DNA of 64,000 bases from the NCBI GenBank assembly GCA_030454085.1, contig JAKDJD010000008.1:22808-86807 (forward strand), written 5' to 3'. The stretch comes from Kocuria sp. (GTDB lineage Bacteria; Actinomycetota; Actinomycetes; Actinomycetales; Micrococcaceae). Position numbers and translations under genes: made by a program. The notes beneath the pieces were generated by a model. The model made no database searches and had not been told where the DNA came from. It saw only the letters and a program-made list of their open reading frames with translations. Of this stretch, positions 27,187 to 34,452 are shown piece by piece (position 1 is the first letter of the stretch; the number at the start of each line of letters is the position of its first letter).

Positions 27187-28281
27187 ACTTCACTCCGAGG
27201 AGAAAGAACGGCAATGGTTCACGGCATGTCATTGAAAGATGTATCGGCCGATGCCCCCTGGCAACTGCCCTCACGGCGTTCCCTATTTCGGGCTTTAGGC
27301 GTAGGGGCCGCGGTACTGGGCACAGCGGGTTGTGCCCAGGAACCGTTGAAGCGGAGCTCGTCTCCCAACTCATTGTCGAGCAGCGCGTCTCCGAGCGAGG
27401 ATGCCCGACGTCGATCGTCCCGCAAGAAGTGGGTACACGTCGGGGACTCGTTCACCCGATTGTCCCACTTGGTCCCAGCGTGCGCAGCCATGACCGGTTT
27501 CCAACACATGGACGCGAGTATCCCGGCGGACAATTCGCTCACCGCGACAATTAGAACGGGAAGCGACCCATTGAGGGCACGGGTAGACGGCGACAAGATA
27601 CCGGCCGAGGGAAGTGTGGAAATTCTCGACTTCGATCCGGCGGGCTTTCGGATGCTGGAGGGTTGGGAGTACAAGGTCGAAATACATGGTGTTCGGGGAG
27701 TCATGATCTTGCAACCGCCCACGAAGAAGACTCTGTTCACGCGCGAACGCGAAGGCGAGGCGGTCGATGCTACCGGGCGGGTCGACATCCTCATGGACCC
27801 GGGCCACGAACAGGGCATAGGTACCGAGGGTTTCCACCATAACTATTCGGTTGTTTTCGCGCTGGGACGCAACGACATCGATCTCGGGGAGCCCGTTGAT
27901 GACCTGGTGAAGAACATTCGGACCATGATCGAGAAGCACCCGGCCGATGAGCTGAGGTATGTGGTGACCGAGATTCCCGCCTGGCAGGACGAGAAGAACG
28001 GTACTCCGGAGCGTGAAGAACTCGATGCCTGGAACGGAAGGCTCAAACAGGAGTTCGGGGATGCATTCATTGAACCCTTCCGGTGGCTTATCGATCATCG
28101 GGAAAAGTCATTCGCTTTGGCCGGTCAGGAGATGACCGACGAGGACCGAGCCGCCGGGGACGAGGGCGTCATACCTGTTTCCCTGACCCTGGGCGATCGG
28201 GGCCACCTCAGCGAGGCCGGCGGAAAAGCATGCGCCGCGGGCGTCGTCGAAGAACTCAAACGCCTGAACCTCGTGCGGTGA
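27103..28281 (+). repeat. Tandem duplication unit 1 (glycosyltransferase 3' end + SGNH gene)
   Basis: First and apparently parental copy of a unit of about 1.2 kb that begins in the last 28 codons of the GT2-like gene and ends with the SGNH lipoprotein gene. Units 2 and 3 follow directly. The three copies have diverged clearly at both DNA and protein level, so the duplication is not recent. Confidence 0.75.
27214..28281 (+). CDS. Tat-exported SGNH/GDSL-hydrolase-like lipoprotein, copy 1
   Basis: A 355-residue protein with a twin-arginine signal (Arg21-Arg22 in SRRSLFRALG) and a lipobox ending in Cys40 (LGTAGC), so it should be folded in the cytoplasm, exported and lipidated. SGNH landmarks are the nucleophile Ser79 in HVGDSF, the GRND block at 218-221 and Asp328-x-x-His331 near the C-terminus. 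Family members are esterases or acetyl transferases. Next to a WcaF-like acetyltransferase in an exopolysaccharide locus, a role in O-acetyl removal or transfer on the polymer is inferred. GAGGAG precedes ATG 27214. Confidence 0.8.
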   Translation: MVHGMSLKDVSADAPWQLPSRRSLFRALGVGAAVLGTAGCAQEPLKRSSSPNSLSSSASPSEDARRRSSRKKWVHVGDSFTRLSHLVPACAAMTGFQHMDASIPADNSLTATIRTGSDPLRARVDGDKIPAEGSVEILDFDPAGFRMLEGWEYKVEIHGVRGVMILQPPTKKTLFTREREGEAVDATGRVDILMDPGHEQGIGTEGFHHNYSVVFALGRNDIDLGEPVDDLVKNIRTMIEKHPADELRYVVTEIPAWQDEKNGTPEREELDAWNGRLKQEFGDAFIEPFRWLIDHREKSFALAGQEMTDEDRAAGDEGVIPVSLTLGDRGHLSEAGGKACAAGVVEELKRLNLVR

Positions 28282-28332
28282 GAGATTTAGTACCCAAAAT
28301 TCTCACCACATGATGAGGAAGGGTCGCTGACA

Positions 28333-28428
28333 ATGAAATCCGGATCCGGGAATGATCTCCAGGTCCGCGCCGCGCTGACCCCTGAGGAGGTTCGGTATCC
28401 GGCCGCAGAGGAACCCTTCATCGACTGG
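28333..28428 (+). pseudogene. Remnant of the glycosyltransferase 3' end before SGNH copy 2
   Basis: The frame from 28341 reads GSGNDLQVRAALTPEEV then YPAAEEPFID. The GT2-like protein ends NGNDAQIRATLTTEDI, then VLAAEAPVID and stop. Here the stop TGA has become TGG (28426-28428), so the frame runs on. The match marks the left end of the second duplication unit. It is not a gene in its own right. Confidence 0.75.
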
Positions 28429-29518
28429 CCTTCACTCGAGAAGAAAGAACAACAATGGTTTATGGCAAATCAGTGCCAGATGCATCGGCGAATGCTCTCG
28501 GGCAGCGGATCTCGCGGCGTTCAGTGCTCCGATCCCTGGGTATAGGCGCAACGGTGGTCACCACGGCAGGGTGCGCCCAGGAACCTGTGAAGAGGTCTTC
28601 AACCCCTACCCCTGAGGCCACGCCTGAGCCCTCAACCGTGGCAACACCAAAACGGTCTTCTCGCAAACGGTGGGTGCATTTCGGCGATTCCTTCACCCGA
28701 GTCTCCAAGGTCGCTCCGGCTCTCGGAGAATTAACTGGTTACATGCACCTGGATGCGAGTGTTCCTGGTGATAATTCCCTGACCGCGGCTATTAGGTCCG
28801 GCAGCATCGGTCTCAAAGGTGAGGTTCTTGGAGGTAAGATTCCCTCTTCCGGCGATATTGAAGTGCTCAACTTTGCACCGCATGGATACAAAATGCTGGA
28901 GCAATGGGATTATAACGCAGAAATTTTGGGGGTTCGGGGAATTCTGATTCTACGTTCGACAGACGGGAAAGTTCATTTTGAACGGAATCGCCCCGGTCAT
29001 GAAGTGGATGCTCCGGGAGCTTCCGAAATTATCTTGGACCCGACCCATGAACAGCAGCATTTGGGCCAAGGGTTCCATACGAATTCTTCGATCGTGTTCG
29101 CGATCGGACGCAACGATCTCGACACTCAACAGGAAGTTGGCGGCTTGGTCGACCATATTAGGGTCATGATCGACAAGCATCCCGCCGAGCAGGTGGAGTT
29201 CGTGGTGACCGAGATACCTCCGTGGCAGAACGAGAAAATCGGAACCCCTGAACGCGAAAAGCTCGACGCATGGAACAACCGCCTCAAGGAGGAGTTCGGA
29301 GACAGATACATCGAGCCGGTCCAGTGGGTACTCAAGCACCTGGAAAAGTCCTTGTCGCTGGCGGACAAGAGAATGACCCGCCTAGACAGGCCGTCCGTGG
29401 AAAGCGGAGTCATACCCGTGTCGCTGAAGGAGGACGAGCGCGGGCACTTCAGCATCGATGGGGGAAAGCATGGGCCATGGGAATGTACGAAGAGTTCAAA
29501 CGCCTGCACTTGGTGTGA
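28341..29518 (+). repeat. Tandem duplication unit 2
   Basis: Second copy of the unit: a GT 3' remnant followed by SGNH copy 2. Parts of it (around 28860-29060) are visibly AT-richer than both flanking copies. Confidence 0.7.
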
Positions 29519-29543
29519 TGCTCGATCACAGCTCGCCGAATGA
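28455..29543 (+). CDS. Tat-exported SGNH-like lipoprotein, copy 2, C-terminus frameshifted
   Basis: A 362-residue paralogue of the flanking lipoproteins with a twin-arginine signal (SRRSVLRSLG), lipobox TTAGC, a GDSF nucleophile block (HFGDSF), GRND and the DERGH acid/His block. After GGK the frame departs from the paralogues. One extra A in the AAA run at 29465-29467 would restore KAWAMGMYEEFKRLHLV and a stop at 29516-29518, matching copies 1 and 3. As read, the last 23 or so residues are replaced by Cys/Ser-rich sequence. All catalytic blocks lie before the shift, so activity may survive. The ribosome site is weak (AAGAAAG). Confidence 0.75.
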   Translation: MVYGKSVPDASANALGQRISRRSVLRSLGIGATVVTTAGCAQEPVKRSSTPTPEATPEPSTVATPKRSSRKRWVHFGDSFTRVSKVAPALGELTGYMHLDASVPGDNSLTAAIRSGSIGLKGEVLGGKIPSSGDIEVLNFAPHGYKMLEQWDYNAEILGVRGILILRSTDGKVHFERNRPGHEVDAPGASEIILDPTHEQQHLGQGFHTNSSIVFAIGRNDLDTQQEVGGLVDHIRVMIDKHPAEQVEFVVTEIPPWQNEKIGTPEREKLDAWNNRLKEEFGDRYIEPVQWVLKHLEKSLSLADKRMTRLDRPSVESGVIPVSLKEDERGHFSIDGGKHGPWECTKSSNACTWCDARSQLAE

Positions 29544-29591
29544 CCTTCTGCGCCAGGGGAGAGGACGGCGGGCATGCCGAATGGTCGTCCC

Positions 29592-29693
29592 ATGGCGGTC
29601 TTGGAGAAGTCCGAATACTGGAAAGAGAACCGGATTCGCGCCACGCCGACCTCTGCGGCCATTCGGATTGTGGTTGCAGTGCCCCCTCGTTGA
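29592..29693 (+). pseudogene. Remnant of the glycosyltransferase 3' end before SGNH copy 3
   Basis: The frame reads MAVLEKSEYWKEN followed by RIRATPTSAAIRIVVAVPPR and TGA. It aligns with the GT2-like C-terminus (QIRATLTTEDI, then VLAAEAPVID and stop), and the final bases GCCCCCTCGTTGACTGA match GCCCCCGTCATCGACTGA with a small deletion. It marks the left end of unit 3. It is more decayed than the remnant before copy 2. Confidence 0.65.
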
Positions 29694-30789
29694 CTGAGTT
29701 GTGTCCCCAGGAGAAGGAATAGCCATGATTCAGAGCAAACCAGTGATGGCTGAATCGGTCGCTGACCCCTGCCGACTGGCCTCGCGGCGTTCGTTGCTCC
29801 GGGCGGTAGGCATGGGCGCGATCGGGGTCATGGCCACGGGGTGCGCGCAGGAGCCGTTGGGAAGGACCGCTTCGCCGAGCCCGATTGCGAGCAGCACGTC
29901 TCCGAGTGGGCAGACTCGTCGACTCTCCTCCCCAGGTGAGTGGGTGCACTTCGGAGATTCCTTCACGAATCTTTCAAGATTGGTTCCAGCCTGTGCGGAA
30001 CTCACCGGTTACGAGCACATGGATGCGAGCACGATCGAAGACACGTCGCTGGTCGTGGCGATCAGATCCGGCTGCGAGCCTCTGAGGGCACGGCTCGACG
30101 GCGGCAGAATTCCGCCCAAGGGCAGCATCGAGGTGCTCGACTTCGAGCCCTCAGCCTTTCAGATGCACGAGGGAGTGGAACTCCGGGTCGAAATAAATGG
30201 TGTTCGGGGAGCGATCATTCGGCCAAGGTCCTCGAAGAAGACGTGGTTCAGACGCGCCTGGCCCGGCGAGGAACTCGAGATCTCGGGATCCGTCGACATC
30301 GCAGTGGACCCGCACCACGAGCAGTCCATCGGGACACTAGGGTTCCACCGAAACTTTTCCGTCGTCTTCGCCCTCGGCCGAAACGAGATAGACACCGGCG
30401 GATCCGTCGATGGTCTGGTGAAGAACATTCGCACCATGATCGAGAAGCATCCGGCTGAGGAACTGACGTATGTGGTGACCGAGATCCCCGCGTGGCAGGC
30501 GGAGAAGTTCGGCAGCCCGGAACGCGCGAAGGTCGATGCGTGGAACGGAAGGCTCAAACAGGAATTCGAGGACGCGTTCATCGAGCCCTTCCGGTGGCTG
30601 ATCGAACACCGGGAGAAGTCATTCGCCGTGGCGGATCAGAGGATGACAGGCAAGGACCGGGCCGCCGAGGACAACGGAGTCATTCCTGCCTCCCTGACCC
30701 TGGACGACCGCGGTCATCTCAGCATTCCCGGAGGAAAAGCGTGGGCCGCGGGCTTGTTCGAGGAATTCAAGCGTCTGCACTTGGTCTGA
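29630..30789 (+). repeat. Tandem duplication unit 3
   Basis: Third copy of the unit: a degraded GT 3' remnant followed by intact SGNH copy 3. The coding part stays close to copy 1, for example in LVKNIRTMIEKHPA and NGRLKQEF. Confidence 0.7.
29725..30789 (+). CDS. Tat-exported SGNH-like lipoprotein, copy 3
   Basis: A 354-residue paralogue of copies 1 and 2 with an intact end (GGKAWAAGLFEEFKRLHLV). The Tat signal SRRSLLRAVG, lipobox MATGC, HFGDSF, GRNEID in place of GRNDID, and DDRGHLS are present. Copies 1 and 2 have Asp after Asn in that block while this copy has Glu. ATG 29725 has AGGAGAAGGA upstream; a GTG at 29701 without such a site is less likely. The inferred role is the same as copy 1: surface-anchored esterase or acyl transferase acting on the polysaccharide. 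Confidence 0.8.
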   Translation: MIQSKPVMAESVADPCRLASRRSLLRAVGMGAIGVMATGCAQEPLGRTASPSPIASSTSPSGQTRRLSSPGEWVHFGDSFTNLSRLVPACAELTGYEHMDASTIEDTSLVVAIRSGCEPLRARLDGGRIPPKGSIEVLDFEPSAFQMHEGVELRVEINGVRGAIIRPRSSKKTWFRRAWPGEELEISGSVDIAVDPHHEQSIGTLGFHRNFSVVFALGRNEIDTGGSVDGLVKNIRTMIEKHPAEELTYVVTEIPAWQAEKFGSPERAKVDAWNGRLKQEFEDAFIEPFRWLIEHREKSFAVADQRMTGKDRAAEDNGVIPASLTLDDRGHLSIPGGKAWAAGLFEEFKRLHLV

Positions 30790-30844
30790 TGCGGGCGCCA
30801 CTCGTGGAAGGTTGTCTTCAGATGAAAAGGAAGGAAAACGGGCG

Positions 30845-32455
30845 ATGAAAGAAGAACGGTCTCTTCGCGGATATCCCACACGGGGCAACAACGGTCCGCG
30901 AGAAGATCTCGTCTTTGCCGCGACCGGAAAGAATGCGGAGCCAACCTGGATCGAGGCACGGAAGCCGGACGGACATCCCACGGCGGCGGCCTATGAGAAG
31001 TTCGGGTTTGACCCCGAGGCTCCAGGCGACAGCCTCCTGGCGGTGACCGATGGCGTGCGGAGGGTGGACATTCTCGATTCTTCGGGATCGCTTTCACCTC
31101 GGCTTCTCCGGTATTCGTCCAAGCACAACGGTGGTCTGATCCCGGCTGCCGCCGGTGGCGTCAAGTCCGACGCCGTGCTCGAGCGCAATCCGAACATGGG
31201 CATGGCATGGGAACCGAAGAGCGGAACCGATGATACCGAAGCGTTGAATCGCCTGGTGGTCTCCGTCTCCGAGAACGGTGGAGGCACGGTGGTTCTTCCT
31301 CCCGGTGCGACGCTGGCGAGCGTGACCCTCGCTCCAGGAGTCTCACTGGCTGGATCCGGTCAGCGAATCACGAAGCTTGTTCTCCCCAACGGAGCGAACA
31401 GACCCATCGTCGCCGTGACACCATCCGCTTCCGGCCACAAGAACTACCGCACAGAGGTTCGTGACGTGACCTTGGAGGGAAACAGGTTCAACCAAACGGT
31501 GTGGTCCAAGGGGGCCAAATGGGCCCGGAACTCTCTTGAGAACCCGGCAACCATGCCCCATGGAATTTGGATTATACGATCAGAACCCAAGCCCGACCAG
31601 GACGACGAAGGCCTCGATCTCTACAACTTGGTTGTCAACGTGAGAATCAACGATGTCTACGGCACGGCCGTCTTCGGGTGGAGAGGGAATGGGGGTACTG
31701 TTTTCCACAATGTGGTGGCCATCAGGCCTGGTGTTGGCTTCATCTCGCCGCCTGATTGTTCCTGGTCGGACTGCACCGTGGGGCAAGCGGAATTCACCGG
31801 AGTCCGTTCCCTGCACGGATCTGTGAACTATTCGAATGTCAAAACGTGGATGTCCGGAACCGCAGTTCTCAAACACCCGGCGCCGGACGGAAATGCGTAT
31901 CGGCGGCGGTGGGCCAATGGCTGGGAATTCCGTGGAAATGGGGCCGACGTCACCGTTTCCTCGTCCTCATCCCAGAACCATTCCGGGCACGGTCTGTGGA
32001 TTACCCCGGGAACGGAAGGCGCCAATATCCAGATCTCCGTGGACGCGAACAATACCGTACCGCCGTGGGCCATGCGAGCCGACGATGACCTGGAACCGTG
32101 GCTGACCAACGAAGAGACAATAGAGCGCCAGGTTTATGGTGATGACGGCCGGACCCGAGCCGATAACCCGGTACGTGCCACAACTTCCTCCGGGCACGTC
32201 GGAGCCTTGATCGAAGGGTCGAGAAACGTTCTGAACATTTCGTCGAACACAGCAGCGGAGCAGGATCGTGGAACTTTCTACGGATGGCAGAAGCATGCCC
32301 TCGCCTTCGGGGCCGAGGCGCGCGAAAACATGATCACGGTGTCACACCATTCACTGACCGAAAATCGGCCCTCTGGCGAGGTCATTAGAGGGGGCGCCAC
32401 CGGCCGGAACTTTGTTCTGGGCAACGGGCGGATCCTCGATCAGGTTTCCGACTAG
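30845..32455 (+). CDS. Right-handed beta-helix (pectate-lyase-3-like) protein
   Basis: A 536-residue protein. After about 110 residues of variable sequence comes the entry motif of Pectate_lyase_3/beta-helix proteins (SGTDDTEALNRL, then GGGTVVLPPGATLAS), followed by short-strand repeats to the end (EVRDVTLEGNRF, VNVRINDVYG, VNYSNVKTW, ADVTVSSSSS). This fold is found in polysaccharide lyases, hydrolases, epimerases and phage tail spikes. No signal peptide or lipobox is visible, which is odd for an enzyme expected to meet the exported polymer. ATG 30845 follows AAGGAAGG. Catalytic residues cannot be assigned. Confidence 0.75.
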   Translation: MKEERSLRGYPTRGNNGPREDLVFAATGKNAEPTWIEARKPDGHPTAAAYEKFGFDPEAPGDSLLAVTDGVRRVDILDSSGSLSPRLLRYSSKHNGGLIPAAAGGVKSDAVLERNPNMGMAWEPKSGTDDTEALNRLVVSVSENGGGTVVLPPGATLASVTLAPGVSLAGSGQRITKLVLPNGANRPIVAVTPSASGHKNYRTEVRDVTLEGNRFNQTVWSKGAKWARNSLENPATMPHGIWIIRSEPKPDQDDEGLDLYNLVVNVRINDVYGTAVFGWRGNGGTVFHNVVAIRPGVGFISPPDCSWSDCTVGQAEFTGVRSLHGSVNYSNVKTWMSGTAVLKHPAPDGNAYRRRWANGWEFRGNGADVTVSSSSSQNHSGHGLWITPGTEGANIQISVDANNTVPPWAMRADDDLEPWLTNEETIERQVYGDDGRTRADNPVRATTSSGHVGALIEGSRNVLNISSNTAAEQDRGTFYGWQKHALAFGAEARENMITVSHHSLTENRPSGEVIRGGATGRNFVLGNGRILDQVSD

Positions 32456-32465
32456 GAGGAAATTC

Positions 32466-33086
32466 ATGACCACCATGATTCGAACTCAATCGAAAATCAG
32501 CAATGACCTGGCCGAGTACCTTCTGCCGGATCTTGGAGTACCCGTTGCGGCCCGCTGGGTCGCGTCGATCATGAACCCTGAGGACCCCAACCGGATTCCC
32601 GAGGCCATGGGGCTGAGCCGCACGGCCGCCGTCCGGACCACGCCCGCGGATGTGCGAGTCATCGACAGTGCGGACGGCAAAGCACTCCAGATCACCAAGG
32701 GGTCGTATCAATCGGGGCAGTTTGCCTTTCGGCACTCGCGGACCGCGGCATTCACGATGATCGGCGTCTTCTCATGCCCCGGTCCGACGGGACCCATCGC
32801 GGACTTCGGACCGTGCCGGTTACAGAGGACAGGGACCTACTCTCTGCAACGTGACAAGGATCTGATCCATGTCGAATCGCGCGACCGGAATGTCGTTCTC
32901 GTCGCCAGTTTCGACGGGGCGAACAGTCATCTGACGGTCAACGGCAAGCGTGCGTTCGGTGACCTGGCCGCGGGGAACAAGCCGGATTTCCAGTCCATGT
33001 TCGTGCATCCTACGGGACGATCACGTGGTACGAATTCGCCATCCTCGACTTCGCGGTCTCACCCGACCAAGCGGATGAGATCGTGA
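32466..33086 (+). CDS. LamG/concanavalin-like small protein, C-terminus frameshifted
   Basis: A 206-residue predicted protein that follows the beta-helix gene after 10 bases, with AGGAGGA before ATG 32466. The middle (FTMIGVFSC, ASFDGANSHLTVNGKRA) has the strand pattern of a LamG-like jelly-roll. After FVHP the frame degenerates to Arg/Ser/Thr-rich sequence. Inserting one C in the CC at 33009-33010 gives YGTITWYEFAILDFAVSPDQ and a natural end with stop at 33125-33127 (220 residues), as expected for this fold. So the gene is frameshifted or the sequence lacks one base. The function is probably sugar binding; this is inferred from fold only. Confidence 0.65.
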   Translation: MTTMIRTQSKISNDLAEYLLPDLGVPVAARWVASIMNPEDPNRIPEAMGLSRTAAVRTTPADVRVIDSADGKALQITKGSYQSGQFAFRHSRTAAFTMIGVFSCPGPTGPIADFGPCRLQRTGTYSLQRDKDLIHVESRDRNVVLVASFDGANSHLTVNGKRAFGDLAAGNKPDFQSMFVHPTGRSRGTNSPSSTSRSHPTKRMRS

Positions 33087-33242
33087 ACGTCATGCGCGGA
33101 ATCTACCCGAATCTCCTGGGGCGATAGCCGCACATCGTGTGTCGTTCTGCCCGCCGCGGGTACCTCGGCGAAGCGGCGAAAAAGCGTGCGGTGCCTCCGC
33201 CGACTCCAGTCGTGCGGGGGATCCTGTGCCAGGATATGGAGC

Positions 33243-34271
33243 ATGGAAAAGACCTCTGACCGGAATGATCGCCCGACGATCCGCGATGTGGCGGCCGAAG
33301 CGGGAGTCTCCAAGTCCTTGGTCTCCCTTGCATTCCAGGACTCGTCGCGCGTGAGCTCCGAACGTCTGGACAGAATCCGCGCCGCCGCGGACCGCCTCGG
33401 GTACCGGCCCAATCTCCTGGCCAGGACACTGGCCACGGAGGGGTCGCCTTTCGTGGGAATACTGGTGGTCGATATGGCGAATCCGGTGCTGACCGAAATC
33501 GCCGAGGCCGCGAGAGCGGAGCTGCACCGCCACGGTCGCTACGGCCTGGTGGCCAGCGCTACCGACGTCGGCTCGGCCTACCGGGGTGAAAGATATGGAG
33601 AGATCAACGAACAGGTTCTCGATATGTTTCGTGACCTCCGCCCGCGCGGTCTCGTGATTGTTGGAACGTCCGTCGAGGATGCGCGCCTGCCGGTCGGGAT
33701 GCCTGTGGTTTTTGCCAGTGCGGCGGCCGAGCCCGGGTCGGACCACCCATCTATCCGTGCGGACGACGAGGCGGGCATTCGCCTGGTCATGGATCACTTG
33801 GTCGAACAGGGACACCGGGACATCGGTTTCGTCGGAGGCGAGGGAGGTGGTGTCTCGAGAGGGCGCCACGCGGCGTACCTGAGTTTCGTCCGCGAGCGGG
33901 GACTGCCGGAGCGAGCCATGAGGGCGGCCTTCTCCGAAGAAGAAGGTTTCGAGGCCGCCACCATGATGTTGACTTCTGACTCCCGGCCGACGGCGATCGT
34001 AGCGGTCAGCGATCTGGTGGCCCTGGGTGTGCAGTCTGCCGCCGACTCCATGAGTTTGCGAGTTCCCGAGGATCTTGCCGTCACAGGATTCGACAACACA
34101 TCGATTGCCGCCATGTCGCGTATCTCGTTAACCTCGGTCGACCCCAGAAACCGTGACATCGGGCAACTGGCGGCGGACACGATTGCGGAATCGATCGCCC
34201 GGACCGGTCGTAACAGCGAAAACGTAACCCTTGTGCCGGAACTGGTGGTCCGACGCTCGACGGCCGGGTAG
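33243..34271 (+). CDS. LacI-family transcriptional regulator
   Basis: A 342-residue repressor. The helix-turn-helix is PTIRDVAAEAGVSKSLVSLAF (residues 11-31), with the hinge-helix segment LLARTLAT following, then a periplasmic-binding-protein-like sensor domain (VGILVVDMANP to the C-terminus). TGGACCGGTCCA palindromes, LacI-type operators, lie upstream of the next gene (two copies) and of the 39735 operon. It therefore probably represses the inositol-type catabolic operons and is released by an inositol-derived ligand. The start ATG 33243 has AGGATATGGAG immediately upstream; whether the transcript is leadered is unclear. Confidence 0.9.
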   Translation: MEKTSDRNDRPTIRDVAAEAGVSKSLVSLAFQDSSRVSSERLDRIRAAADRLGYRPNLLARTLATEGSPFVGILVVDMANPVLTEIAEAARAELHRHGRYGLVASATDVGSAYRGERYGEINEQVLDMFRDLRPRGLVIVGTSVEDARLPVGMPVVFASAAAEPGSDHPSIRADDEAGIRLVMDHLVEQGHRDIGFVGGEGGGVSRGRHAAYLSFVRERGLPERAMRAAFSEEEGFEAATMMLTSDSRPTAIVAVSDLVALGVQSAADSMSLRVPEDLAVTGFDNTSIAAMSRISLTSVDPRNRDIGQLAADTIAESIARTGRNSENVTLVPELVVRRSTAG

Positions 34272-34298
34272 GCCTCCGGCACAGGGAAAAGTCTCACC

Positions 34299-34327
34299 TT
34301 GACCTGTGCATTGGGTCACCCTAAAGT
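34299..34327 (+). promoter_or_regulatory. Promoter of the ALDH-iolD operon
   Basis: TTGACC (34299-34304) and TAAAGT (34322-34327) are spaced by 17 bases, a good sigma-70/SigA-type promoter. A TGGACCGGTCCA operator begins 4 bases downstream of the -10, where a bound repressor would block initiation. Confidence 0.7.
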
Positions 34328-34331
34328 GTGT

Positions 34332-34343
34332 TGGACCGGTCCA
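34332..34343. promoter_or_regulatory. LacI-type operator 1, TGGACCGGTCCA
   Basis: A perfect 12-bp palindrome with central CG at the expected transcription start. It lies 60 bases downstream of the LacI gene stop. The same core occurs at 34389-34400 and 39688-39699. Confidence 0.75.
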
Positions 34344-34384
34344 CAGTGACTTCGGTTCGATAGGCAAGGGTGCCTTGGAGCCCA

Positions 34385-34404
34385 ATTTTGGACCGGTCCA
34401 AAAT
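34385..34404. promoter_or_regulatory. LacI-type operator 2, 20-bp perfect palindrome
   Basis: ATTTTGGACC followed by GGTCCAAAAT, perfectly self-complementary over 20 bases with the same core as operator 1. It is centred 57 bases downstream of operator 1, in the leader before ATG 34453. Paired sites suggest cooperative or looping repression. Confidence 0.75.
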
Positions 34405-34452
34405 CTGGAATGGCGTATTTGTACGACGTCGACGTCAACCGAAAGGCACACC

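Noticed and set aside
28333..28545. 70-codon frame between SGNH copies 1 and 2 as a separate small gene
   Set aside because: Its first half is a decayed copy of the glycosyltransferase C-terminus and its second half is out-of-frame reading of SGNH copy 2.
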